The notes beneath the pieces were generated by a model. The model was given only the letters and a program-made list of their open reading frames with translations, made no database searches and was not told the DNA's origin. Positions 1-6,457 of a DNA stretch of 7,188 bases are shown piece after piece. A program made the translations under genes and the position numbers. How positions within the stretch are numbered: position 1 is the stretch's first letter; every line of letters starts with the position of its first letter. The stretch spans positions 1 to 7,188 of the forward strand of contig CAMHBE010000092.1 in assembly GCA_946183095.1 (NCBI GenBank), in the 5' to 3' direction. The stretch comes from an uncultured Clostridia bacterium. Lineage in GTDB: Bacteria; Bacillota; Clostridia; Oscillospirales; Ruminococcaceae.

Positions 1-1938
1 CACATTTATCAGAGCTGTTATGAAGTCGCACTGTGCCTTTGCAAGCGCTTCCTCGCCGTAGAGCATCAGCGCGTCGCCGTACCTCATCGCGAAGTTATCC
101 TGCCACAGCGTCGGCTTCTTTTCGCCTGTGAGGTATTCTCGGCGCAGTGAGAACGTCAGATCGCGGTGCTTTTCGCCAATCATGGTGAATTTCAGCAGCC
201 GCACGCGTTCATCGAGGGTCTTGCCCTGTGAGATGCGCTGTATGCGGGAAACCTCACGCAGCACTGTCTTGTCGGTTATCTCGTCTGAGGTCGGTTCGGG
301 ATATTTGTGTGACGGTATCAGGTTTTTCAGCTTGTATATAGTCATTATCTTCTCGTCGAGCGATACGAACAGACGGCTCTGCCCGGGGTCGCCCTGTCTT
401 GCGGCACGTCCGCGCAGCTGGTCGTTGATGCGGGCGCTCTCGGCGAGGAACGTTCCTATCGCGTAAAGTCCCCCTGCTCCGACAGCCTTTTCGCGTTCAT
501 TTTCATCCGCGCCGCCGAGCTTTATGTCAACGCCGCGTCCCGCCATATTCGTTGATACGGTCACGGCGCCCGGCATACCCGCGTTCCTTATGATATCGGC
601 TTCAAGCTCGTCGTTCTTTGCGTTCAGTACGGTGTGCTCTATGCCCGCGCTCCCGAGCATAGCGGAAAGTCTCTCGCTCTGCGCAATGTCAGCCGTTCCG
701 ATAAGCACGGGCTGATCTTTTTCGTGTGCGGCTTTTACTTCTTTCACCACCGCGGCGAGTTTGCTCTCCTCATCGTAGTACACCGCCATTGGCAGGTCTT
801 CTCTTATGGACGGGGTATTCGGGTCAACGTGCTTCACAACAAGCCCGTACAGCTCGTCGAACTCGTCCTTTGCGCTTGCAGCCGTACCCGTCATACCCGA
901 TATGCGCCCGTACTGACGCAGGAAGAACTGTATCGGTATGCTGCCCATGGTCACGCCGCGTTCGGTGACTTCCAGCCCGTGTTTGAGCTCCACCGCCGTC
1001 TGGAGAGATCCCGGAAAGCATCTGTTCTCCGCGACGCGCCCCGTGAATGAGTCTATGATCCGCACCGCACCGTCTTTTACGATGTAGTCCTTGTCCTCTT
1101 TTAGTATGTGCAGAGCTTTGAGCGAGTCGTTGAGCCTTGCGAGCAGCTCGTTGTTCTCCTCGTCGTAGATGTTTTCTATTCCGAAATGCTCCTCGGCTTT
1201 TTCCTCGCCGGATACGGTAAGATAGGCTGCCGCAGTGCCCTCGTCGGTGTCGTAGTCCTCGTCGGTCAGAGTTTTTGCAAACTCGAACACTCCGGGGAGT
1301 TCCGCGTCCACGTCGATATCCATAACACCTGCCGCTATCAGCGGTATACGCGCTTCATCTATCAGCAGCGAGTCCGCTTCGTCCACGATAGCGCGGACAT
1401 CCGACAGCTTACCGCCGAACACGGCTTCATCGGGCGAAGAAACGAGGAAATCCCGCAGAAAGTCGAATCCGCACTCCTTTACGGTGATGTACAGCACATC
1501 CGCGCCGTAAGCGGCTTTGCGTTCGTCATGCCCCGTCTTTTCGGTGATGTACGCGGTCGATACGCCGAGAAGGTCATACACCGGCTTCATCCACTCACGG
1601 TCGCGCTTTGCAAGGTAGTCGTTGAACGTGAGTATATGCACTTTTTCGCCCCTGCACACGGACAGGAATGCCGCGAACACGGCAGCTATCGTCTTGCCTT
1701 CGCCGGTAGCGAGTTCAACGACATTCTCGTTGTCGAGGTACGCTCCCGCGGTTATCTGGGCATCGAACGGGGTAAGTCCGAGACCTTTCTTTACCGCAAG
1801 AAAAACCGCCGCGAAAGCCGCAGTCTCATCTTTCTCCGCGCGCGCTTTTTCGGCAAGTGCCGCGATATCACCGCCGTCGGCGGCATTCTTCACAGCGGAA
1901 ATGAATTCCGCCGGTCGTTTTTCAAAATTGCGTATCAT
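1..1938 (-). CDS. SecA-family preprotein translocase ATPase, divergent (SecA2-like), 3' end cut by window
   Basis: ATP-driven motor that pushes unfolded preproteins through the SecYEG membrane channel. 646 codons are visible and the frame is open to base 1, so the C-terminus is missing. Seen: a Q-motif-like stretch with Q61, Walker A TGEGKT (78-83), NDYLAKRD (106-113), GFDFLRD (157-163), Walker B DEADS (186-190) followed by LIDEARIPLI, a preprotein cross-linking region (about 205-345) ending in MTGTA (349-353), STNMAGRG (462-469) and QLRGRAARQGDPG (507-519). Spacing between these motifs is close to that of Bacillus SecA. Departures: canonical NNE before GFDYLRD reads VKE, ERHESRR reads FLAESAR, GRAGRQ reads GRAARQ, and the helical region after the motor lacks the usual DYDDV and appears shortened. 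The ATG at 1938 is preceded by AAGGAG (1952-1947) with 8 bases between. These changes suggest an accessory translocase, not the housekeeping SecA. Family is certain; the SecA2 role is inferred. Confidence 0.93.
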   Translation of the reverse strand, partial: MIRNFEKRPAEFISAVKNAADGGDIAALAEKARAEKDETAAFAAVFLAVKKGLGLTPFDAQITAGAYLDNENVVELATGEGKTIAAVFAAFLSVCRGEKVHILTFNDYLAKRDREWMKPVYDLLGVSTAYITEKTGHDERKAAYGADVLYITVKECGFDFLRDFLVSSPDEAVFGGKLSDVRAIVDEADSLLIDEARIPLIAAGVMDIDVDAELPGVFEFAKTLTDEDYDTDEGTAAAYLTVSGEEKAEEHFGIENIYDEENNELLARLNDSLKALHILKEDKDYIVKDGAVRIIDSFTGRVAENRCFPGSLQTAVELKHGLEVTERGVTMGSIPIQFFLRQYGRISGMTGTAASAKDEFDELYGLVVKHVDPNTPSIREDLPMAVYYDEESKLAAVVKEVKAAHEKDQPVLIGTADIAQSERLSAMLGSAGIEHTVLNAKNDELEADIIRNAGMPGAVTVSTNMAGRGVDIKLGGADENEREKAVGAGGLYAIGTFLAESARINDQLRGRAARQGDPGQSRLFVSLDEKIMTIYKLKNLIPSHKYPEPTSDEITDKTVLREVSRIQRISQGKTLDERVRLLKFTMIGEKHRDLTFSLRREYLTGEKKPTLWQDNFAMRYGDALMLYGEEALAKAQCDFITALINV

Positions 1939-1983
1939 AAAATATGCTCCTTGTGCAGAATAAGCAATTGTACCGGAAATATG

Positions 1984-2012
1984 ATTATACCGCTGTTCAC
2001 ATCTTAAGCGAA
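1984..2012 (-). promoter_or_regulatory. possible secondary, proximal promoter for the secA-like gene
   Basis: A perfect TATAAT lies on the minus strand at 1989-1984, about 46 bases before the start codon. The hexamer 17 bases upstream (TTCGCT, 2012-2007) is a poor -35 box and there is no TG extension. It may be a chance match in AT-rich DNA or a weaker second start site inside the leader made from the upstream promoter. Confidence 0.3.
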
Positions 2013-2058
2013 AAAGAAAGGTTTATGTTTATGTCTCTTAAGTTGCAGATAGTGTATT

Positions 2059-2071
2059 TTTTACAGTAAAA
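2059..2071. promoter_or_regulatory. 13-base palindrome, candidate operator in the secA-like leader
   Basis: TTTTAC-A-GTAAAA is a perfect inverted repeat with a one-base centre at 2065. A further copy of the right half, GTAAAA, lies at 2081-2086. It sits roughly 20-35 bases downstream of the expected transcription start of the distal secA-like promoter, where a bound repressor could block elongation or initiation. I do not recognise the regulator. Background AT richness makes chance palindromes more likely here. Confidence 0.3.
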
Positions 2072-2098
2072 TGCTACAAAGTAAAAATTTATCATATT

Positions 2099-2127
2099 AT
2101 TATATCACAGATATGTAAAAAAATCAA
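2099..2127 (-). promoter_or_regulatory. extended -10 sigma-A promoter for the secA-like gene
   Basis: Reading the minus strand, the -35 box TTGATT (2127-2122) is followed after exactly 17 bases by a perfect -10 box TATAAT (2104-2099). The dinucleotide TG one base before it makes an extended -10 (TGATATAAT). Transcription should begin near 2092, giving a leader of about 150 bases before the ATG at 1938. The -35 box is 9 bases from that of the opposing glmU promoter. Confidence 0.75.
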
Positions 2128-2136
2128 CAAAACCTA

Positions 2137-2165
2137 TTGATTATTTTTGCAAAATATGAGATAAT
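2137..2165 (+). promoter_or_regulatory. extended -10 sigma-A promoter for glmU
   Basis: The -35 box TTGATT (2137-2142), a 17-base spacer and the -10 box GATAAT (2160-2165), preceded by TG at 2157-2158, form a good extended -10 promoter. Transcription should start around 2172, leaving a leader of about 74 bases rich in A and T before the AAGGAG site at 2231-2236. It is arranged back to back with the promoter of the secA-like gene. Confidence 0.75.
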
Positions 2166-2245
2166 AAGTATATCTGCATTATAAAAAGCGGGTATATGTG
2201 TAATATCAATAATAATAAAAAGTACCATAAAAGGAGAAAACAGCT

Positions 2246-3631
2246 ATGGACTACAGCGCGATAATACTTGCCGCCGGAGACGGCAAAAGGATGAAGTCGG
2301 AAAAGCCGAAGGTCATGTGCGAGGTGCTTGGCGAACCCATGATAGGCTGGGTGCTCGACAGCGTAAGGGACGCCGGCATCCCCGACGAAAGAGTGGGCGT
2401 AATTGTCGGCAGCGGAGCGAAAACAGTGCAGGAATATATCGCAAATAAAGGTACATACCGCACATTCATGCAGGAAGAGCGAAAAGGCACGGGTCACGCG
2501 GTGATGCAGGCGGAGGAGATGCTCCGTGACGGCGGGAACGTGCTTATCCTGTGCGGTGACGCGCCGTTCGCTGACAGCGACACTATCATCGCGGCGCTCA
2601 ACGAGCATACCCACAACGGGAACGATGTGACGGTGGTATCCGCGGAACTCGAAGACCCGGCGGGCTACGGCAGGATAATACGCGGCGAGGACGGCGCGTT
2701 CCGGGCGATAACCGAAGCGAAGGACTGCACTATGCCGGAATTGCAAATACAGGAGATAAATTCGGGTGTGTACTGGTTCAGGGCGGACGCGCTGGCGAAG
2801 GCGCTCCCGAAGCTCGGAGCGGACAACGCGGCGGGCGAATATTATCTTACGGACACGGTGGCGCTGATATGTGAAGGCGGCGGCAAGGCGGGCATATACA
2901 AGGCGGAGGATCCCGACATAGTTCTCGGGGCGAACAACCGTGCGGAACTGCTCTCGCTCAACATCACAGCAAAAATGGCGGTCATCGGGAAACTTCTTGC
3001 CGAGGGTGTGGAATTTGTCTCCACCGACGGTATAATCATAGGCAAGGATGTAGAGATAGGTGCCGATACGAAGATACTTCCGGGGACGATAATACGCGGC
3101 AAGACTGTTATAGGCACGGGCTGCACGATAGGTCCCAATACGCTTATAGAGAATTGCAGAATAGGCAGCGGCGTTATCCTGAACTCCGTGCAGGCTTACG
3201 ATTCGCGCGTATGCGACCGTGTCAAGGCGGGTCCGTTCGTGCAGCTGCGCCCCGGTACGATCCTGCATGACGGCGTGAAGATAGGGGATTTCGTGGAGAT
3301 AAAGAACTCCGAGATAGGAATGAACACAGCCGTCGCGCATCTCACCTACGTCGGCGACAGCGATGTGGGCAAGGGTGTGAACTTCGGCTGCGGCTGCGTG
3401 ACCGCGAACTACGACGGCATAAATAAGTACCGCACTAAAATAGGCGATCACGCCTTTATCGGCTGCAATACCAACCTTATTGCCCCCGTCGAGATCGGTG
3501 AGAACGCTGCCACCGCCGCAGGCTCCACGATAACCAAGCCCGTCCCCCCGAACAGTCTCGCCGTCGAGCGGGCTCAGACTAAGATAATCGACAACTGGGA
3601 TAAGAACTTCCTGAGAAAAAAGAAGGCGTGA
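2246..3631 (+). CDS. glmU: bifunctional UDP-N-acetylglucosamine pyrophosphorylase / glucosamine-1-phosphate N-acetyltransferase
   Basis: Cytoplasmic enzyme making UDP-GlcNAc, the precursor of peptidoglycan and other wall polymers. Its C-terminal domain acetylates glucosamine-1-phosphate from acetyl-CoA and its N-terminal domain transfers UMP from UTP. The 461 residues match the usual family length. Seen: nucleotide-binding LAAGDGKRMKS (8-18) with the following KPKV, the GTGHAV segment (81-86), the metal-binding CGDAPF region (103-108) with D105, and N172 in EINSG. From about 255 onward come hexapeptide repeats of a left-handed beta-helix. Acetyltransferase residues include R335 in LRPG, K353, the catalytic-type H365 in AHLTYVGD and NYDG (388-391). 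Start ATG 2246 has AAGGAG 9 bases upstream. It has its own promoter and is followed by a terminator. The prs gene that often follows glmU in Firmicutes is absent here. Complete, with no missing catalytic residue noticed. Confidence 0.98.
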   Translation: MDYSAIILAAGDGKRMKSEKPKVMCEVLGEPMIGWVLDSVRDAGIPDERVGVIVGSGAKTVQEYIANKGTYRTFMQEERKGTGHAVMQAEEMLRDGGNVLILCGDAPFADSDTIIAALNEHTHNGNDVTVVSAELEDPAGYGRIIRGEDGAFRAITEAKDCTMPELQIQEINSGVYWFRADALAKALPKLGADNAAGEYYLTDTVALICEGGGKAGIYKAEDPDIVLGANNRAELLSLNITAKMAVIGKLLAEGVEFVSTDGIIIGKDVEIGADTKILPGTIIRGKTVIGTGCTIGPNTLIENCRIGSGVILNSVQAYDSRVCDRVKAGPFVQLRPGTILHDGVKIGDFVEIKNSEIGMNTAVAHLTYVGDSDVGKGVNFGCGCVTANYDGINKYRTKIGDHAFIGCNTNLIAPVEIGENAATAAGSTITKPVPPNSLAVERAQTKIIDNWDKNFLRKKKA

Positions 3632-3657
3632 GAAGGTCGTCGGAGCTTGAGACCGGA

Positions 3658-3698
3658 CTCGCCCTGATGGCGAGCCACATGAGGACAGGGCGCTTTTT
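3658..3698 (+). terminator. intrinsic terminator after glmU with a competing hairpin
   Basis: A 7-base-pair stem CGCCCTG (3660-3666) / CAGGGCG (3686-3692) with a 19-base loop is followed almost at once by T5 (3694-3698), 28 bases or more after the glmU stop. A second stem CTCGCC (3658-3663) / GGCGAG (3669-3674), with a 5-base loop, shares the left arm, so the two cannot form together. The long loop makes this a moderate terminator and leaves room for read-through into the downstream protease genes. Confidence 0.6.
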
Positions 3699-3757
3699 GC
3701 TTCCTGCATTGCCCTATGTACGACAAAGGAACCGAAAACGCAGTAATAAGATCTCTG

Positions 3758-3807
3758 TGAACTGCTCCTGATTTTGGTTCGCTGAAACTTACGATAGGAG
3801 CAGTGCA
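3758..3807 (+). repeat. long inverted repeat / hairpin with UUCG-capped inner stem
   Basis: ACTGCTCCT (3761-3769) pairs perfectly with AGGAGCAGT (3796-3804). The stem extends outward by two more pairs across an A-G mismatch. Inside, TTTTGG (3772-3777) can pair with CTGAAA (3782-3787), using two G-U pairs that are good only in the plus-strand transcript, and it closes on a TTCG loop. An asymmetric internal loop (GA against CTTACGAT) separates the two helices. No T-run follows, so it is not a simple terminator; the shape is that of a folded RNA domain. Confidence 0.55.
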
Positions 3808-3850
3808 TGATAATCACATCTTCTCGGTGCAGCGTTAGGCTGCCGCAGGT

Positions 3851-3869
3851 CAAGGGCGCGTAGCCCTTG
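3851..3869 (+). repeat. 7-base-pair hairpin CAAGGGC/GCCCTTG
   Basis: CAAGGGC (3851-3857) and GCCCTTG (3863-3869) form a perfect stem with a GCGTA loop. There is no T-run after it, which argues against a terminator. It lies 60 bases before the first CPBP gene and is one of several consecutive stems in this gap. Confidence 0.5.
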
Positions 3870-3928
3870 TGCCGTCTGCAAAGACAGCGCGAATGCGCAG
3901 TACCACTCTCTTGCAAAGGAGAACTGTT

Positions 3929-4987
3929 ATGGAAACTGAAACTGCTGCGGCGGAGGTGCTGCCGCAGTACAAAAAGTCCGCACTGCTGGTGGGGACGTAC
4001 ATCATGATATGCTTTGTGCTGAGGTACATAGCTGTGTTTGCGGTGAACGGGATATACAACGCGCTGAACGGCACGCTGCCGCCCGACGCGGTGTACATCA
4101 TGGAACTTTCGATGTCGGGGCTTTTCCTTCAGGTGCTGCCGTCCGTGATCGGAGCGTTCATGTTCCGCAGGCTCGGCAAAAACGGAAAAGGCATACGCAC
4201 GCTTTACACGATACCGAAAAGCAGCGCCCGCGCTGTCGGCAACCTCCCGGCAGTGTACGGGCTCGGACAGGCTGTGAATATCGTCACCATGATAGTGATG
4301 TTCCTGCTGACAAGCAACGCCGACCTTACCCGTCAGCTCAATACCGTTACCGAACAGTCGAGTACGAGCACGGTCAGGGCGCTCTTCATGTTCTTCATGC
4401 TCGTGGTCATCGCCCCCGTGTTCGAGGAATTTATGTTCCGCGGACTTATCATGGACGAGCTGAAACAGTACGGCAACGGCTTCGCTATATTCACGACAGG
4501 CATTCTTTTCGGTCTGTTCCACGGCAACTTCACACAGTGCTTCTACACTATGGCTATGGGTATAGCGCTCGGATATATCGCGAACGTCACGGGGTCGATA
4601 TTCCCGACCACGATAATACACGCTGTCCTCAACGGCATCGGAGGCGTGATGATACTGCTCATGTCAACTCATGGCGTGCAGGAGTTTTTCCTGAACGGTA
4701 TGGGAGGAGAGATACCCGACAGCGATATGATATGGCTCGCTATATTCGGTATCTTCATGATAAGCGTGTTCGTTTTCATTGTCGTCGGATTTATCTCGGC
4801 GATACTGAAAATAAAGCAGATAAAACGGTATAAGGTGCCGAAAGTATGTCCTGAGATATCGAACGGCAGAAAGGCCGCTATACTGCTGCTCACTGTTCCG
4901 TCGGTACTTGCGGTGGTGATGATAGTCGATACGTTCCTCGGCTTTTCATCGGGATTTATCGCGTCACTCACAGGGGGTGCGGCATAA
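3929..4987 (+). CDS. CPBP family intramembrane metalloprotease (CAAX-protease/Rce1-like), first of pair
   Basis: Multi-span membrane protein of 352 residues carrying the three motifs of the CPBP (Abi) family: EEFMFR (E166, E167, R171), FGLFH (H198) and HAVLN (H231, N235). In Rce1-type proteases these residues bind and activate water within the membrane. About eight or nine hydrophobic segments are visible, roughly 17-40, 58-79, 108-128, 150-170, 183-200, 203-221, 223-245, 268-295 and 316-336. The C-terminal part extends well past the CPBP core. The ATG at 3929 was chosen because AAAGGAG (3915-3921) lies 7 bases upstream; an in-frame GTG at 3869 has no such site and lies in a hairpin. The stop codon overlaps the next start by one base. 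Substrate unknown: relatives process CAAX-like or peptide precursors or give bacteriocin immunity, and nothing nearby shows which applies. Catalytic residues are intact. Confidence 0.9.
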   Translation: METETAAAEVLPQYKKSALLVGTYIMICFVLRYIAVFAVNGIYNALNGTLPPDAVYIMELSMSGLFLQVLPSVIGAFMFRRLGKNGKGIRTLYTIPKSSARAVGNLPAVYGLGQAVNIVTMIVMFLLTSNADLTRQLNTVTEQSSTSTVRALFMFFMLVVIAPVFEEFMFRGLIMDELKQYGNGFAIFTTGILFGLFHGNFTQCFYTMAMGIALGYIANVTGSIFPTTIIHAVLNGIGGVMILLMSTHGVQEFFLNGMGGEIPDSDMIWLAIFGIFMISVFVFIVVGFISAILKIKQIKRYKVPKVCPEISNGRKAAILLLTVPSVLAVVMIVDTFLGFSSGFIASLTGGAA

Positions 4988-5979
4988 TGGATGAGACGCG
5001 CGGGGGGCTGAAAAGCCTTGCGTCAAGATATGCCGCAATGTTCTTTATAATGCCGCTCAACTACCTTTTTTCGGCGTACATCTTTCTGCTGCCCGCGTCA
5101 CTCATACTTTCGGCAGTGACAGGTTCATCCGCCATAGACAAGTCCACGGAATACGGATATATGGTGACGTTCGTGCTCAACGCGTTCATGAGCTACGCGA
5201 TACCGCTTCTGGCGGCATTGCTGCTGTTTGGCAGATATGTGCCGCGGTTCGGGGAACGTCCGCTCTTGGAGGGATATACGCGCTATCCGCTGGATACTGT
5301 GGCATTGTTCTTTGCGGGTATCTTTTCCGCAAGCATCGGCTCGATAGTGACGAGTTATGTTTCAGGACTGCTGAACACGCTGTTCGGGACACCGCGCCCG
5401 GAGCAGGTGTTCTCGGATATCATGCCGAAGAGCGGCAGCACGTTCGCGGTCATGGCGGTAAGCACAGTTATAGTTGCGCCGCTGTGCGAGGAGCTGCTGT
5501 ACAGGCATTTCCTGCTGAAACCCCTGCGAAAGTACGGCGACACGGCGGCTGTAGTCGTCTCGGCGCTGATGTTCTCGCTTTCGCACTTCAACTTTGACCA
5601 GATGCTGTACACGTTTTTGCTGGGGATGATCCTCGGCATCATCGTTGTGCGGTCGGGGTCGGTGATACCGGCGCTGATATGTCATTCCCTGAACAATATC
5701 TCTGCCGTTTTGCAGTCGTATCTGCCGGAAAGCTTCGGCAATGATACCGTTGACAGCGTGTTCGGCTCGCTGTCCGATATCGCCGGGACTGTCGCGCAGT
5801 TTGCGTTCTTTATCGGGTTGGCTGCCCTGATATTGGCTCTGGTACTGAAGATGCTGCGGCTCAACACCAACTGTGAACTGTCCGCCCGTGAGCAGTTCGG
5901 CATCATTTTCGGCAGCCCCGCCGTTATCATCGGTATCATCATTACGATAGCGCTGACGGCAGTGCTGCTTTATACGTGA
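4987..5979 (+). CDS. CPBP family intramembrane metalloprotease, second of pair
   Basis: A second, divergent CPBP membrane protein of 330 residues. The motifs are CEELLYR (E168, E169, R173), FSLSH (H200) and HSLNN (H233, N237), all intact. Hydrophobic segments lie roughly at 17-43, 58-82, 104-127, 152-170, 186-201, 206-224, 226-243, 268-290 and 308-328, the same plan as the upstream protein, so the pair probably arose by old duplication or assembles together. The ATG shares its first base with the upstream TAA (TAATG), and AGGGGGTG at 4972-4979 provides a binding site 7 bases away, so translation is likely coupled. In both proteins the loop before the EE motif is polar and could face the outer surface, but topology is not provable by eye. 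Substrate unknown. Confidence 0.9.
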   Translation: MDETRGGLKSLASRYAAMFFIMPLNYLFSAYIFLLPASLILSAVTGSSAIDKSTEYGYMVTFVLNAFMSYAIPLLAALLLFGRYVPRFGERPLLEGYTRYPLDTVALFFAGIFSASIGSIVTSYVSGLLNTLFGTPRPEQVFSDIMPKSGSTFAVMAVSTVIVAPLCEELLYRHFLLKPLRKYGDTAAVVVSALMFSLSHFNFDQMLYTFLLGMILGIIVVRSGSVIPALICHSLNNISAVLQSYLPESFGNDTVDSVFGSLSDIAGTVAQFAFFIGLAALILALVLKMLRLNTNCELSAREQFGIIFGSPAVIIGIIITIALTAVLLYT

Positions 5980-5992
5980 AAGGGGAAGGAAC

Positions 5993-6430
5993 ATGGAATA
6001 CAGAAAATTCGGAGATACGGTATATATCCGCATGGACAGAGGCGATGAGATAATAGGCTGTATCATGGAAGTCTGCGAACGTGAGCATATCTCTTCCGCA
6101 GTATTCGGCGGGATAGGCGGATGCAGCGAAGCGCAGATACAGACATTCATACCGGAGACAGGTGACTTTGAAACGCGGACGATAAGCGGTATGCTCGAAC
6201 TTGTGTCGCTGAGCGGGAACATCGTCAGCGGTGACGGGAACGGGCTTTTCCACCACACACACGCCATGTTCACCTATAAGGAGGGCGGGCGGCATTGCAC
6301 CGCAGGCGGTCATATCGCTTCGATAACAGTGCTGTATACTGCCGAGATAGAGCTAAGACCCGTTGTCGGCGGGACGATAGGACGCGAATCCGACCCGGAG
6401 ACGGGCACCGGATTCTGGAAATTCCTGTGA
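5993..6430 (+). CDS. PCC/DUF296 domain protein (AT-hook-associated PPC fold), function unknown
   Basis: A 145-residue stand-alone PCC (DUF296) domain. Seen: an N-terminal segment reading as FGDTVYIRMDRGDEI, the glycine-rich turn FGGIGGCSEA (38-47), the LELVSLSGNI strand (68-77), a histidine cluster HHTH (87-90) and GGHI (105-108) with H107. In bacterial members these histidines are thought to bind a metal such as zinc. The family is related to the PPC domain of plant AT-hook proteins, but no AT-hook or other DNA-binding segment is seen here. It begins 13 bases after the second protease gene, with GGGGAAGGA just before the ATG, so it belongs to the same transcript. Neither a substrate nor a biochemical role is known for most bacterial homologues, and I assign none. 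Confidence 0.85.
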   Translation: MEYRKFGDTVYIRMDRGDEIIGCIMEVCEREHISSAVFGGIGGCSEAQIQTFIPETGDFETRTISGMLELVSLSGNIVSGDGNGLFHHTHAMFTYKEGGRHCTAGGHIASITVLYTAEIELRPVVGGTIGRESDPETGTGFWKFL

Positions 6431-6457
6431 CAGACCGCTGACGGAAAGGATATAAAA

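Larger units (their letters stand above)
3699..3928 (+). other. gene-free, hairpin-rich gap; candidate structured RNA or leader of the CPBP operon
   Basis: No credible coding frame is present. Unlike the AT-rich promoter gap before glmU, this stretch has gene-like GC content and carries successive inverted repeats: a long hairpin at 3758-3807, GCAGC/GCTGC around 3828-3842, a 7-base-pair hairpin at 3851-3869, GTCT-GCAA-AGAC near 3874-3885 (a GNRA-type loop), and GCGC-GAAT-GCGC near 3887-3898. The last ends shortly before the AAAGGAG at 3915-3921. I matched it to no riboswitch, T-box, SRP, 6S or tmRNA signature I know. No good promoter stands out; the best candidate (ACGACA, 18 bases, TAATAA at 3744-3749) is poor. 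The strand is assumed from the neighbouring genes. Confidence 0.4.

Noticed and set aside
1108..2007. 299-codon plus-strand open frame opposite the secA-like gene
   Set aside because: The minus strand encodes unmistakable SecA motifs over the same bases and the plus-strand product has no family features.
2003..2042. Two CTTAAG palindromes (2003-2008 and 2037-2042) as a paired operator
   Set aside because: Six-base palindromes are common by chance, and no surrounding conservation between the two sites was seen.
3719..3749. Promoter for the CPBP cluster (ACGACA, 18 bases, TAATAA)
   Set aside because: The -10 box matches consensus at only three positions, far worse than the other three promoters in the window.
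3869..3928. Upstream GTG start adding 20 residues to the first CPBP protein
   Set aside because: The extra residues fall inside the hairpin-rich gap and have no binding site before them, whereas ATG 3929 has AAAGGAG at ideal spacing.
3632..3928. Known riboswitch, T-box, SRP, 6S or tmRNA gene
   Set aside because: None of the conserved core sequences I know for these families could be found, so no family name is given despite the many stems.
2141..4621. 826-codon open frame on the minus strand
   Set aside because: It lies antisense to glmU and the first CPBP gene and runs straight through the hairpin gap and into the glmU promoter. Its translation is rich in H, R and Y with no recognisable domain, while the opposite strand encodes clear families. 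It is a by-product of codon bias.
4009..4833. 274-codon plus-strand open frame inside the first CPBP gene
   Set aside because: It is a frame-shifted shadow of the CPBP coding sequence, highly arginine/histidine-rich and without a membrane pattern or domain.
5362..6273. 303-codon minus-strand open frame opposite the second CPBP and PCC genes
   Set aside because: Low-complexity R/Q/H-rich product, antisense to two well-supported genes, with no ribosome binding site noted.
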